From Pseudomonas sp. PB106 (GTDB lineage: Bacteria > Pseudomonadota > Gammaproteobacteria > Pseudomonadales > Pseudomonadaceae): a DNA stretch of 56,041 nt. The position numbers and the translations under genes are program-made. The notes under the pieces are model-generated. The model was not told where the DNA came from. It searched no databases and saw only the letters and a list, made by a program, of their open reading frames with translations. Location: positions 1 to 56,041 of the forward strand of contig NZ_RWIM01000051.1 in the NCBI RefSeq assembly GCF_009764645.1. Direction: 5' to 3'. Each line of letters opens with the position of its first letter. The first letter of the stretch is position 1. Of this stretch, positions 42,231 through 54,008 are shown one piece after another.

Positions 42231-43247
42231 TCAGCTTCCTGCGCCACCGTGAGCTTCTTCAAAGAAGTAGTCCTTCCAGCTCGCGGCCTTGTTCTTCAGC
42301 ACGCCGAGCTCCTGCAATTTCTCGGCATAAATGAAGGTGCGCTGCGGCACTACGGTGAAGTCGATTTCCGGGTCCTTGACGATTTGCTCGACCAGCGCCA
42401 GCGGCAACTTCGATTGCTCGACGCGGATATAGGCCTGCGCCGCAGCGGGTTTGTCAGCCTTGATGATCTTCTCGGCCTCAGCCAGTGCGTCGTAGAACGC
42501 CTTGTAGGTTTTCGGGTTTTCGTCGTGGAATTTTTCCGTGGTGTAGAGCACGTTGAACGTGGCCTGACCGCCAAGGATGTCGTACGAACTCAGCACTTTG
42601 TGCACGTTGGGGTTTTGCAGCGCCTGATATTGAAACGGCGGGCTCGAGAAGTGCGAGTTGATTTCCGAGCCGCCGGCAATCAACGCGGCGGTCGCGTCCG
42701 GGTGCGGGAGGCTGACGGAGATGTTGTCGAACTTCTTGAACTGGTCATCCCCGAACTCCTTGGCGGTTTCAATCTGCAAGGTGCGCGACTGGAAGCCCAC
42801 GCCGGCTGCGGGCACGGCAATGCGATCCTTGTCGCTGAAATCCTTGAGCGTCTTGATGTTCGGATTGTTGGTCAGCAGGTAGTTGGGCATCGAGCCCAGC
42901 GCGGCGATGGCTTTGACGTTCTGCTTGCCTTTGGTGCGATCCCACACCGTGAGCATCGGCGGCACGCCAGCGGAAACCACGTCCAGCGAACCGGTCAGCA
43001 ACGCTTCGTTCATCGCCGTGGCACCGGAAATGCTGTTCCAGTCGACCTTGATATCCAGGCCCTGCTCTTTACCGTGCTTCTCGATGAGTTGCTGATCACG
43101 CACGACGTCGAGAATCAGGTAACCGATGCCGAATTGCTGGGCGATGCTGATTTTGCCTTCGGCCTGGGCGCCAGTGCTGAACAGTGCACTCGCTGCCAGG
43201 GAAGCGGCCAACAGGGTCAGCGCGGAACGTTTGAACGGTGTGGCCAT
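42231..43247 (-). CDS. ABC transporter substrate-binding protein (nitrate/sulfonate/taurine type)
   Basis: 338 residues with a signal peptide ending near residue 29 (STGAQA/EG). The two-lobed NMT1/SsuA-like fold is visible from KISIAQQFGIGYLILDVVRD, ATAMNEALLTGSLDVVSAGV and AVPAAGVGFQSRTLQ. It would deliver an aliphatic sulfonate, taurine-like compound, nitrate or pyrimidine precursor to an ABC importer. No permease or ATPase gene is in the window, so it either shares a remote transporter or is a sensor. AT-rich sequence upstream (43270-43340) probably holds its promoter. Confidence 0.86.
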   Translation of the reverse strand: MATPFKRSALTLLAASLAASALFSTGAQAEGKISIAQQFGIGYLILDVVRDQQLIEKHGKEQGLDIKVDWNSISGATAMNEALLTGSLDVVSAGVPPMLTVWDRTKGKQNVKAIAALGSMPNYLLTNNPNIKTLKDFSDKDRIAVPAAGVGFQSRTLQIETAKEFGDDQFKKFDNISVSLPHPDATAALIAGGSEINSHFSSPPFQYQALQNPNVHKVLSSYDILGGQATFNVLYTTEKFHDENPKTYKAFYDALAEAEKIIKADKPAAAQAYIRVEQSKLPLALVEQIVKDPEIDFTVVPQRTFIYAEKLQELGVLKNKAASWKDYFFEEAHGGAGS

Positions 43248-43617
43248 GACAACCTCGCAGCAGAAAGTGGTGTGCTGAAAGGCCCGACTTTATCGCTATA
43301 AAAAACAGAAATTAAATACCTTTATAGAATATCGATAGTACGAGGACGTTAACCCGGCAACAAACGTCGACCCGCTCCCACACGGGATCTTCGTCGCTCT
43401 CGACTGCTTAAACAGCCTGAAACAATAAATCCTCCTGCGCTAATGTGGCCGATTGCCGTGCAACCCGAGAGCCCGTCCGGGCTGCAGACCATCCTCATCT
43501 TCATCACTGACCCGAACAGCGGATCACCCCAGCGTTTAAAGGGGCGATCAGACCGGCCACCCTTGGTATCATCGCCCACACTTTTTTGACGTTTTGATGA
43601 CTGGAAGGTCTTTTTTT
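43248..43617. promoter_or_regulatory. Intergenic region between the binding-protein and LTA-synthase-like genes
   Basis: 370 bp, divergent. The 43275-43345 part is AT-rich and is the probable promoter zone of the leftward binding-protein gene. The rest has no clear repeat or palindrome. A leftward frame of about 150 codons starting inside the next gene (43349-43807) has no ribosome site, family motif or hydrophobic logic, and I do not count it as a gene. Confidence 0.35.
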
Positions 43618-45828
43618 GTGAGTGCTCTTTTTCACCGGTTGCGGCAGCCCAATGCCCGCCTCTTTTCTTTATTGTTTCTGCTACTGATCGTACCGGTCGG
43701 CCTCCGTGCGGCACTTGGCTGGTCGACGCCGCTGGGTTACGTCTCAGATCTGGCCATCGGCAGTTTGCTGATGGTGGTTTTGCATCGCCGCCCGTGGTGG
43801 CTGGCATTGCCAGTGTTGCTGTTCTGGGGACTGCTGGCGGTGGCGACGGCTGAACTGGTCAGTGCCGTTGGCCGCTTACCGACGCCGTCTGACTTTCATT
43901 ATCTGATCGACCCACAGTTCGTCGAGAACTCCACGGGGGGCGGCCTCGCACATCCGGCGGTAGGTATTGTTCTGTTGCTCGCGCTGATGTTCTGGCTGCT
44001 GACCCAATTCACCGCGCGTGGCACGTCGCGCCCGACCCTGCCCCGCGCTGCGTGGAGCGTGCCGCTGGTGCTGTTCGCGGCGCATTGGGGTGTGCAGAAC
44101 CAATGGCCCAACGAAGATGATCCGTGGCGCCAGTACAACCTGCCGCACCAGTTGCTCGCCTCTCAAGTCGCCGACCTGCAGATTCAGGCCGAGGAATGGC
44201 TCGACGGCGATGTCGAAGAGGCCGCACCGGCCATGGCCGGACTCACCGATGTCGATCTCAACGGCCACCCATTGCTGAACGCGCCCGGTCAAGCACGCAA
44301 CGTACTGATCATTGCGCTGGAAGGCATTCCCGGTGCCTACATTCGCGCCAACCGCGAGGCCATTGGCAGCCACTATCAGGAAGACCTGATGCCCAACCTC
44401 AGTCGCTGGGCCGAGCGCGGGATGAACACGCCGGATTACGTCCTGCACACCCACCAGACCATTCGCGGCTTGTACGCGATGCTCTGCGGCGATTACGACA
44501 AACTCAACAACGGCACGCCCAAGGGCGTGGAAATGCTCACCCTCAACGATCGCAATCAGGCCTGCCTGCCCGCGCAATTACGCGAGCACGGCTTCAGTAC
44601 CCACTACCTGCAAGGCGCCGGCCTGCGCTTCATGGCCAAAGACAAGATCATGCCGCACATCGGTTTCGATGCGACCCATGGCCTGGAGTGGTTCAGCAAC
44701 AGTAACTATCTGGAATTCCCGTGGGGTAAAGATGACAAGGCGTTCTTCGAAGGCGCGCTGGATTACGTCGGCCAACTGAAAAAACAGAAAAAACCGTGGA
44801 TGCTCACGCTGCTGACCGTGGGCACCCACCAGCCCTACTCCGCGTCCGAGGACTATCTGGAACGCTACGACACGCCCAAGCAGGCCGCTGTCGGCTACCT
44901 CGACGACGCCCTGGATCAGTTTCTCAACGGTCTCGAACGCCAAGGCGTTTTGAAAGACACCCTGGTCGTGATCACCTCGGACGAATCCCACGGCATCGAC
45001 GGCGTGCGCCTCGCTTCTTCGTGGGGCTTCAACCTGACGCTGGCGCCGGAGCACGAACAACTGCCGCGCCTGAACAAAGGGGTCTATGGCCACGTCGATC
45101 TGAGCACCTCGATCCTCGACTACTTCGACTTGCCGGTGCCTTCCGCGCTGAGCGGCCGCTCGCTGTTCCGCGACTACGACAGCGGTCGCGAAATCATGTC
45201 GTTCACCAACGGCAAACTGCGCTATCACAACGGTCAAGGCATCTTTTCCGAGTGCGACATGCCGCGCCGCTGCCGCTACTACGAAAGCGCCGGTTTCATC
45301 GCCGAAAGCGCCACCTACAAAGGCAACTACAGCGGTCACCCGGCCCGGCAGATTGCGGCGCGCGCCAATGCGCTGGACCTGTCGCTGCTGCGCACCCCGC
45401 TCAACCATCGTTATCAGTTCGGCAGCACCAACGTCATCCCGTTGCAGGCGCAGATCAACAATGACTGGGCTGACAACCTGATCGGTGCGCAGTACCTGGA
45501 AATGCCCAAGGGCTCGCACACCCGCGTACGCCTGACCGTGCGCTCGGTCGATCCAGAACAAGTTGCGTACATTCAACTCAAGGCCAAGGAGTTCGAGCAG
45601 GACGTACAGATCGGTTTGCCGCAGGAAATGGTCGCCACCCCGGACAAACCACTGGAAATGAACTTCAGCTTCGACAACCCGCAAGAGCGTAAAGCCTTTT
45701 CATTCCATCTATTGGGTTATGGGCAAGGTTCAGTCGAAGTGACCGACTTCAGCGTCATCACGCAGTTGCCCGGTCAGGAGGACATTATCGACGACATGCC
45801 GGAGGACGATACTGCGCAATCGAGTTGA
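43618..45828 (+). CDS. LTA-synthase-like sulfatase-superfamily membrane enzyme
   Basis: 736 residues from GTG 43618, with GGAAGG at 43603-43608; an ATG at 43597 would add seven residues and has no ribosome site. Four or five hydrophobic helices lie in residues 15-150, then a periplasmic alkaline-phosphatase-like domain. ALEGIPGAYI (metal-binding Glu) and the candidate threonine nucleophile in HTHQTIRGLYAML, with VVITSDESHG (metal Asp and His), are the sulfatase/LtaS sites. In Gram-negatives such enzymes transfer phosphoglycerol or phosphoethanolamine to glucans or LPS. A C-terminal beta-rich region of about 180 residues follows. The substrate is unknown. Confidence 0.83.
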   Translation: MSALFHRLRQPNARLFSLLFLLLIVPVGLRAALGWSTPLGYVSDLAIGSLLMVVLHRRPWWLALPVLLFWGLLAVATAELVSAVGRLPTPSDFHYLIDPQFVENSTGGGLAHPAVGIVLLLALMFWLLTQFTARGTSRPTLPRAAWSVPLVLFAAHWGVQNQWPNEDDPWRQYNLPHQLLASQVADLQIQAEEWLDGDVEEAAPAMAGLTDVDLNGHPLLNAPGQARNVLIIALEGIPGAYIRANREAIGSHYQEDLMPNLSRWAERGMNTPDYVLHTHQTIRGLYAMLCGDYDKLNNGTPKGVEMLTLNDRNQACLPAQLREHGFSTHYLQGAGLRFMAKDKIMPHIGFDATHGLEWFSNSNYLEFPWGKDDKAFFEGALDYVGQLKKQKKPWMLTLLTVGTHQPYSASEDYLERYDTPKQAAVGYLDDALDQFLNGLERQGVLKDTLVVITSDESHGIDGVRLASSWGFNLTLAPEHEQLPRLNKGVYGHVDLSTSILDYFDLPVPSALSGRSLFRDYDSGREIMSFTNGKLRYHNGQGIFSECDMPRRCRYYESAGFIAESATYKGNYSGHPARQIAARANALDLSLLRTPLNHRYQFGSTNVIPLQAQINNDWADNLIGAQYLEMPKGSHTRVRLTVRSVDPEQVAYIQLKAKEFEQDVQIGLPQEMVATPDKPLEMNFSFDNPQERKAFSFHLLGYGQGSVEVTDFSVITQLPGQEDIIDDMPEDDTAQSS

Positions 45829-45835
45829 TCCATGG

Positions 45836-45855
45836 GGCCCAGCCGCTGCTGGGCC
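45836..45855. terminator. Hairpin after the LTA-synthase-like gene
   Basis: GGCCCAGC (45836-45843) pairs with GCTGGGCC (45848-45855) over CGCT, 8 bp after the stop. It has no T-run, so efficiency is uncertain. Confidence 0.5.
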
Positions 45856-45899
45856 GCTGAAAGACTTTGCCTATCAGCGTCCAATAGTCGGGCTATTAG

Positions 45900-48251
<2,352 letters not shown>

Positions 48252-48271
48252 CTGACTAAACGCAAAACCAT

Positions 48272-48361
48272 TGTGGGAGCTGGCTTGCCAGCGATGACGG
48301 CAGCAGATTCAACATCAACGTTGACTGGTACACCGAAATCGCTGGCAAGCCAGCTCCCACA
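48272..48361. repeat. REP pair (REPIN-like)
   Basis: Two exact inverted 24-base REPs, 48272-48295 and 48338-48361 (outer part TGTGGGAGCTGGCTTGCC, each with an internal GGCTTGCC palindrome), flank a 42-base spacer. It lies between the converging katG and pepN genes. This is a different REP class from the one at 1-72. Confidence 0.88.
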
Positions 48362-48381
48362 GGGACTGTATTCAGATCAGG

Positions 48382-51039
48382 TTACGCCAAGCTTTTGCTT
48401 ACAACTTCATACACATCACTCGACAACTGCCCCGACGCCAGAATCCGCTCCAACTCACCTTTCATCAAGGCCTGGCGCGCATCGTCATATTTGCGCCAGC
48501 GGGTCAGCGGTGCCAATTGGCGCGAAGCGATTTGCGGGTTGAAGCCGTTCAGCTCGATCACCAGATCCGCGAGGAAGCGATAGCCGGAACCATCCGCCGC
48601 GTGGAAGTTGATCAGGTTCTGTCCGGCAAACGCGCCAACCAGCGCACGCACCTTGTTCGGGTTTTTGATGTTGAACGCCGGGTGCTGCATCAACGCCTTC
48701 ACGCGCTCCAGCCCGCCCGGCAACGTGCTGCCAGCCTGGACGCTGAACCACTGATCCATGACCAGCGGGTTGTCCTTGAAGTGCTCGGCGAAACTGGCCA
48801 GTGCCAAGGCCTTTTGCTCTTCGAACGGCGAGTTGACCAATACCGCCAGCGCGGTCAGGCGCTCGGTCATGTTGTCCGCCGCTTCGAATTGTTCCAGTGC
48901 CGCCGCCAATACTTCCGGCTTGCCACTGAGCATCAGGTACGACAGCGCGATGTTCTGCAATGCGCGACGAGCAAAGTGCTCGGCTTCGGCCACATACGGG
49001 GTTTTCTTCGACAGGTCGCGGTTGGCCTGATAACGCAGCCACAGCGCTTCGAACAAACTGTCCGCGAGTTGCTTGCGGGCAAATTCGCGAGCGGCGTGGA
49101 TCGCATCGACGTCCGCCACTTCGCTGATTTCAGTGAGGTACGCCTCACCCGGTAACGAAAGCATTTCCGCGACCATCGCCTGATCCAGCGATTCGTCCGA
49201 CAGCACGGTTTTCAGCGCTGACACCAGACGCGGGTCAAGTTTCAGGCTTTCGCCCTTCTGCTGCTGGGCAACCAGCTCCTGCAGCACTTGCACCGACAGT
49301 TGCTGACCGGCATCCCAGCGGTTGAAGCCGTCGCTGTCGTGCTGCATCAGGAACATCAACTGATCACGGTTGTACGGGAAGCTCAGTTTCACCGGCGCCG
49401 AGAAACCGCGCAGCAACGATGGCAGCGGCTGTTCGGCGATGTCGACGAAGGTAAACGTCTGCTCGGCTTCGGACACCGAGATCACGCGGGTGGTGCCTTG
49501 CGCCGCTGCTTCGCCGCTCAGACGCAGGGCAATCTCGTTGCCTTGGCTGTCCAGCAGGCCCAGCTCGACCGGAATCACGAACGGCAGTTTTTCGACTTTG
49601 TCCGGGGTTTCCGGGCAGCTCTGGCGGAAAGTCAGGCTGTAGGTTTTCGCGGCGGCGTCATAAGACTCGCTCACCGCCAGACGCGGCGTGCCCGCTTGGC
49701 TGTACCAGCGTTTGAACTGGGTCAGGTCGACGCCGTTGGCATCTTCCATGGCTTTGATGAAGTCGTCGCAAGTCACTGCCTGACCATCGTGGCGATCGAA
49801 GTACAGATCGCTGCCCTTACGGAAGCCTTCGGCGCCGAGCAAGGTATGGATCATGCCGACCACTTCCGAGCCCTTTTCGTACACGGTCAGGGTGTAGAAG
49901 TTGGAAATCTCGATGAAGCTGTCCGGGCGCACGGCGTGGGCCATCGGGCCAGCGTCTTCGGCAAACTGGTGGGTACGCAGGTAGGCGACGTCCTGAATGC
50001 GCTTGACCGTGGCCGAGTTCATGTCGGCGGAGAAACCGGAATCGCGGAACACGGTGAAGCCTTCCTTGAGCGACAGCTGGAACCAGTCGCGGCAGGTCAC
50101 GCGGTTACCCGACCAGTTGTGGAAGTATTCGTGAGCGACGATCGCTTCAACGCGCTGGTGCGCGGCGTCGGTTGCGGTTTCGGCGCGGGCCAGCACGGCG
50201 CTGGAGTTGAAGATGTTGAGGCCTTTGTTCTCCATCGCGCCCATGTTGAAGTCATTCACGGCAACGATCATGAAGATGTCCAGATCGTACTCGCGACCGT
50301 AGACCTCTTCGTCCCAGCGCATCGACTTCTTCAGGCTGTTCATCGCGTGCTGGCACTTGTCGATGTTTTCCGGCTCGACGTAAATACGCAGTGCGACGTT
50401 GCGGTTGGTCATGGTGGTGAAGGTGTCTTCTACGCACCACAAATCACCGGCCACCAGCGCAAACAGGTACGCCGGCTTCATGAACGGGTCTTCCCAGGTT
50501 GCCCAGTGCCGGCCGTCTTCGCCCGGACCCGAGGCAATCGGGTTGCCGTTGGAGAGCAGCACCGGATAGCTATGCTGTTCGGCAACCACGGTGGTGGTGA
50601 ACTTGCTCATCACGTCCGGGCGGTCGAGGTAATAGGTGATCTTGCGGAAACCTTCGGCCTCGCACTGGGTGCAGAACATTGTGCCGGACTTGTACAGGCC
50701 TTCCAGCGCGGTGTTGGTTTCCGGGTGGATCTTGACGCTGGTGTCGACCGTGAAGGTTTCGCTGGTCGGCTGCAGGGTCAGGTGGTTTTCGGACACCTGA
50801 TAATCGCCTTCAGCCAGCGCTTGATCAGCCAGGGTCACTGAGAGCAGTTCCAGTTGCTGACCATCGAGCACCAGCGGCGGCAGGCCCGGGCCACGCGCCG
50901 GGTTGCGGCGCATGACCAACTGCGCGTGCACCAGGCTGTGATCCTCGAACAACTCGAAGGTCAGGTGTGTTTCGTCGATCAGGTACTCGGGGGCCTGATA
51001 GTCCTTCAGGTAAATCATCTTCGGTTGTTCGGTGCGCAT
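48382..51039 (-). CDS. pepN: Aminopeptidase N (M1 family)
   Basis: 885 residues. A zinc metallopeptidase that removes N-terminal residues from peptides in the cytosol. GAMEN at 267-271 is the exopeptidase motif, HEYFH at 303-307 with Glu326 (LSLKEGF) gives the zinc ligands, and the conserved Tyr follows in FYTLTVYEKGSEVVG. N-terminal beta domain, catalytic domain and C-terminal helical arch are all full length, as in E. coli PepN. It starts 10 bp downstream of the DUF2797 stop and is the last gene of a leftward transcription unit. Confidence 0.96.
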   Translation of the reverse strand: MRTEQPKMIYLKDYQAPEYLIDETHLTFELFEDHSLVHAQLVMRRNPARGPGLPPLVLDGQQLELLSVTLADQALAEGDYQVSENHLTLQPTSETFTVDTSVKIHPETNTALEGLYKSGTMFCTQCEAEGFRKITYYLDRPDVMSKFTTTVVAEQHSYPVLLSNGNPIASGPGEDGRHWATWEDPFMKPAYLFALVAGDLWCVEDTFTTMTNRNVALRIYVEPENIDKCQHAMNSLKKSMRWDEEVYGREYDLDIFMIVAVNDFNMGAMENKGLNIFNSSAVLARAETATDAAHQRVEAIVAHEYFHNWSGNRVTCRDWFQLSLKEGFTVFRDSGFSADMNSATVKRIQDVAYLRTHQFAEDAGPMAHAVRPDSFIEISNFYTLTVYEKGSEVVGMIHTLLGAEGFRKGSDLYFDRHDGQAVTCDDFIKAMEDANGVDLTQFKRWYSQAGTPRLAVSESYDAAAKTYSLTFRQSCPETPDKVEKLPFVIPVELGLLDSQGNEIALRLSGEAAAQGTTRVISVSEAEQTFTFVDIAEQPLPSLLRGFSAPVKLSFPYNRDQLMFLMQHDSDGFNRWDAGQQLSVQVLQELVAQQQKGESLKLDPRLVSALKTVLSDESLDQAMVAEMLSLPGEAYLTEISEVADVDAIHAAREFARKQLADSLFEALWLRYQANRDLSKKTPYVAEAEHFARRALQNIALSYLMLSGKPEVLAAALEQFEAADNMTERLTALAVLVNSPFEEQKALALASFAEHFKDNPLVMDQWFSVQAGSTLPGGLERVKALMQHPAFNIKNPNKVRALVGAFAGQNLINFHAADGSGYRFLADLVIELNGFNPQIASRQLAPLTRWRKYDDARQALMKGELERILASGQLSSDVYEVVSKSLA

Positions 51040-51049
51040 GCTGGAGTCC

Positions 51050-51880
51050 TTATTGATGCACGGCGAGCTGATAAGCCGTGTACTTGCGAATATTGATCAC
51101 GCCGGTATCGAAGATCAGGTACTGGCCTTTGATGCCCAACAGCGTGCCTTCGGCAATCGGGTTCTTGTCCAGGTTGAAGCTGACGATTTTGGCCGGGTAT
51201 TGCTCGACCGGATAGCGGATTTCGAGAGGTTCTACATCGGCAATCGTCTGAATGGCTTGTAGGCCGAATCGCTCCTGCAAACCTTGCAGACCTTCGGCGC
51301 AGCTTTCAAACAGCTGATCGCGCACTTGCGCCAGATCCACCGCCACCGCATCGCCCTTGAGCAACGCGCGCCAGTTGGTTTTGTCGGCAACCTGGCTGCG
51401 GAACAAGTCTTCAACGAAGCCCGATTGCTGCCGTGTCGAGACGCGCATGATCGGCAGTGCCTGACAGGCACCCTGATCGATCCAGCGAGTCGGCAGTTGC
51501 GTAGCACGAGTGATGCCAACCTTGATGCCCGACGAATTGGACAGGTAAACCACGTGATCGGTCATGCAGAACTGCTCGCCCCACGCCGGATCGCGGCAGG
51601 TGCCGGCGTCATAGTGGCAGCGCTCCGGGCTCATGATGCACAGGTCACATTGCGCCAGTTTGGTCATGCACGGGTAGCAATAGCCCTGACTGAAACTGGT
51701 TTTGGTCTTGCGCCCGCAATGGGTGCAGTGGATCGCCCCCAAATACTCCAGACGCACTGTGGTGCCGATCAATGGGTTGACCGGCACCTCGACGTCATCC
51801 AGACGAAACGCGTATTGCACGTTCGGCCCGTCCAGGCGCGCCGACATTTTGCTGATTGCACCGCGGCCAATCTCGATCAA
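51050..51880 (-). CDS. DUF2797 protein with cysteine-rich zinc-ribbon-like segment
   Basis: 276 residues from TTG 51880, chosen because TTG overlaps the TGA of the DUF1315 gene (TTGA), a standard coupling arrangement; a longer reading from 51937 would overlap that gene by 61 bp. Residues about 48-110 carry multiple Cys pairs (CTHCGRKTKTSFSQGYCYPC; CDLCIMSPERCHYDAGTC), probably binding two zinc ions. The later part (VYLSNSSGIKVGITRATQLP) resembles a GIY-YIG-like fold start (VYL-x10-VGIT-R), which I only suggest. Function unknown; the gene sits reliably between DUF1315 and pepN in pseudomonads. Confidence 0.82.
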   Translation of the reverse strand: MIEIGRGAISKMSARLDGPNVQYAFRLDDVEVPVNPLIGTTVRLEYLGAIHCTHCGRKTKTSFSQGYCYPCMTKLAQCDLCIMSPERCHYDAGTCRDPAWGEQFCMTDHVVYLSNSSGIKVGITRATQLPTRWIDQGACQALPIMRVSTRQQSGFVEDLFRSQVADKTNWRALLKGDAVAVDLAQVRDQLFESCAEGLQGLQERFGLQAIQTIADVEPLEIRYPVEQYPAKIVSFNLDKNPIAEGTLLGIKGQYLIFDTGVINIRKYTAYQLAVHQ

Positions 51881-52137
51881 TGGATAGCATCCGACTTGAA
51901 CAGGATGTTCGGCACTTCGATCGACTTCGATGCACATTCCTGCGGGCCCATGTAACCGGTGCGCTGGTCTTCAGGCAGGTTCTGGATTTCCCAGGCGATC
52001 ATCGCCTGCAGCGACAGCTCGCGCTGTTCGGCGGTGAGCTTGCCACCGTCGGACCATTTGCCGATTTCCACGGCCAGTTTCAGGCTCTCGTAGATGTCCG
52101 GGGTGATGTTCTTGATCATGTCGTTAAAAGAGGACAT
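51877..52137 (-). CDS. yeaC: DUF1315 (YeaC-like) protein
   Basis: 86 residues from ATG 52137. The whole chain is the DUF1315 domain (ITPDIYESLKLAVEIGKWSD; EQRELSLQAMIAWEIQNLP; GYM near residue 61). E. coli YeaC is its relative and has no established function. It overlaps the DUF2797 gene by 4 bp and lies 33 bp after the rhomboid gene, so it is probably the first gene of the DUF1315-DUF2797-pepN part of the transcript. Confidence 0.85.
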   Translation of the reverse strand: MSSFNDMIKNITPDIYESLKLAVEIGKWSDGGKLTAEQRELSLQAMIAWEIQNLPEDQRTGYMGPQECASKSIEVPNILFKSDAIH

Positions 52138-52170
52138 CAGGGTCTCCGTGCTCTTTATCTACTGAAAAAT

Positions 52171-53040
52171 TTAGGCGGCCAGTTTACGGCGGTTATACAA
52201 ACCGCCCAACAAACCGGTGAAGCATCCGATGAGTAACCCGCCGACGTGGGCGGCGTTGGCGATTTCGCCGAAGCCGATCACCGAGATAAGCCCGGACATG
52301 CACACCAGTAACCAGATCAGCATCATTGCCAGTACACCACGCGGCAGCCGATAAGCCGGGTTCGGCGACAGTAGCTGGAAGATCCAGCAATGCCCGAGCA
52401 GGCCGTAAAGCACCCCCGACAGGCCGCCGAACAAGGTCGCGCCGCTCCAGACAAACTGCGCGTAGTTGGACACCAGGCTGAACAGCAGCGTCAGGCCGAT
52501 CAGGTTGATGCTGCCCTGACGCGACTCGATGCGCCGGCCCAGCTCCCAGTACCACATGCCGTTCATGGCCAGGTGCAGGATGCCAAAGTGAATGAGCATC
52601 GGCGTGACCAGACGCCACCACTGCCCCGCCGCCAGACTGTCGGCCAACGGCACGAAATGGATGTACTCGCCGACCACTTGGAAATCGAGAAAGGTCAGCC
52701 AGCGCAGGGTCTGCAGGTTTTCGCCGAGATACGTCAGGCCGCCGACAATCAGGCACAGCAGCAGAATGAAACCGGTGGCTTTGGCGTACTTCAATTGTTC
52801 CGCGAAGCTCGGGCGTTTCACGGTCTGCGCGACGGGAATGTCCAGCGTTTGCTCGGGATCGCCGGCCGGGAAACGTTCGTACAGCGAACGCACGTCTTCG
52901 CTGATCTCCGACGGCGCCCACAGCACTTGTTCGCCGGCCTCTTCGCTGACCCGATGCGGGACCTGCATGCGTTGCAGCAGTTTGACGAAACCGCTCAGGT
53001 CCACCGCCAAGGGCAGACGCAATACCGCTACCGCACTCAT
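52171..53040 (-). CDS. Rhomboid-family intramembrane serine protease (GlpG-like)
   Basis: 289 residues. A cytosolic N-terminal domain of about 85 residues, as in GlpG, precedes six or seven transmembrane helices. The catalytic dyad is Ser208 (GGLSGVLYGLLG) and His265 (NAAHVGGLL), and the oxyanion elements His156 and Asn160 are in HLAMNG. WWRLVTPMLIHFG is the family L1 motif. It cleaves membrane protein substrates within the bilayer. Its start overlaps the stop of the metallophosphatase gene (ATGA), a sign of translational coupling. Confidence 0.92.
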   Translation of the reverse strand: MSAVAVLRLPLAVDLSGFVKLLQRMQVPHRVSEEAGEQVLWAPSEISEDVRSLYERFPAGDPEQTLDIPVAQTVKRPSFAEQLKYAKATGFILLLCLIVGGLTYLGENLQTLRWLTFLDFQVVGEYIHFVPLADSLAAGQWWRLVTPMLIHFGILHLAMNGMWYWELGRRIESRQGSINLIGLTLLFSLVSNYAQFVWSGATLFGGLSGVLYGLLGHCWIFQLLSPNPAYRLPRGVLAMMLIWLLVCMSGLISVIGFGEIANAAHVGGLLIGCFTGLLGGLYNRRKLAA

Positions 53041-54008
53041 TGCAGCACCTCCGGCCGCTCAACATCGACCCAGACAAATTTATGCGGATCCAGACGGGTT
53101 TCCTGATCCAGACGATAGGCGACCAGTTTGCCGTAGAGCACCGCGCTGTAATCCAGACACGCAAGGTTCGGGCGAATCGGTGCCGGTTTGCCGCTGCGCC
53201 AGTAATGGCCGACAAACAGCAACGGCTCGTCAACGCCGTAGCGCAGCAGGTTGTTTTTTTCGCTGGAGGTCAGCGGCTTCTGCGCCACCGGCTCCGGCAG
53301 GGCATCAGGCTGGAAGACGATGTCGCCGTAGGTTTTCGGGTCGTCTTCCCAGAACTTGGTGCGGAAGAACGAACGCACCAGACCATCGCCGCTGGTCATG
53401 GTCAGACCATCCGGCAGACGCATGTCGGTGCCGCGCAGCAAACGGTCGAACACGGTGCAGGCAAAGCTGTCCGGGACCGCCGAGGACTGGAGGAAATGTT
53501 CATCGATGCAGCCATTGGGGAACAGCGCGCGCAACGGCTCGATCAACCCGGCATCCCAACACGCGTGAACCACGCGGAAACGTCCGGCGTCGACAAACAG
53601 CGGCAGCTCATAGAACCAGCGCTGGAAGTCATGCCAGTCAGCGGGATGGCCTTCAAATTGCGTCAGGGTTTCGTGGAGCAGGCGCGCATGGCGCGGCGTG
53701 TGTTCGCGCACGAACTGCTTGCCGCTGCCCGGTGGCGCCAGGGTGCTCCAGCCGAGGGCGTTGAATTCGTGGTTGCCCATGATGCACAAGGCCTGACCGG
53801 CCTCGACCATGTCGTGGACGATGTGCAGCGCCTCGCGAATGCGCGGGCCACGGTCGATGATGTCGCCGACGAACACGGCCATGCGCGATGGATGCCGCCA
53901 GACCCCGCCCTGCTTGTGGTAACCGAGTCGGTCCAACAAGTGTTCGAGGGTCAGGGCGCATCCGTGCACGTCACCAATCAGGTCATAACTGCGCGCGGGA
54001 TCGAGCAT
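53037..54008 (-). CDS. Calcineurin-like metallophosphatase
   Basis: 323 residues. Binuclear metal motifs are complete: LIGDVHG near residue 11, VGDIIDRGP near 48, GNHEF near 78, and a late GHYWRSG. The pattern is that of the PPP/ApaH-related group: serine/threonine phosphatase or diadenosine tetraphosphatase-like activity is possible, but the substrate is unknown. Its start overlaps the nadK stop (TGATG) and its own stop overlaps the rhomboid start, so three genes are coupled head to tail. Confidence 0.88.
   Translation of the reverse strand: MLDPARSYDLIGDVHGCALTLEHLLDRLGYHKQGGVWRHPSRMAVFVGDIIDRGPRIREALHIVHDMVEAGQALCIMGNHEFNALGWSTLAPPGSGKQFVREHTPRHARLLHETLTQFEGHPADWHDFQRWFYELPLFVDAGRFRVVHACWDAGLIEPLRALFPNGCIDEHFLQSSAVPDSFACTVFDRLLRGTDMRLPDGLTMTSGDGLVRSFFRTKFWEDDPKTYGDIVFQPDALPEPVAQKPLTSSEKNNLLRYGVDEPLLFVGHYWRSGKPAPIRPNLACLDYSAVLYGKLVAYRLDQETRLDPHKFVWVDVERPEVLQ

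Noticed and set aside
43349..43807. Leftward frame of about 150 codons before the LTA-synthase-like gene
   Set aside because: It would start inside the neighbouring gene, and the translated sequence is basic and low in hydrophobic order. No SD.
49288..50841. Long rightward open frame (about 517 codons) opposite pepN
   Set aside because: Antisense to a complete aminopeptidase N; composition is His/Gln/Arg-rich, as expected for a mirror frame.
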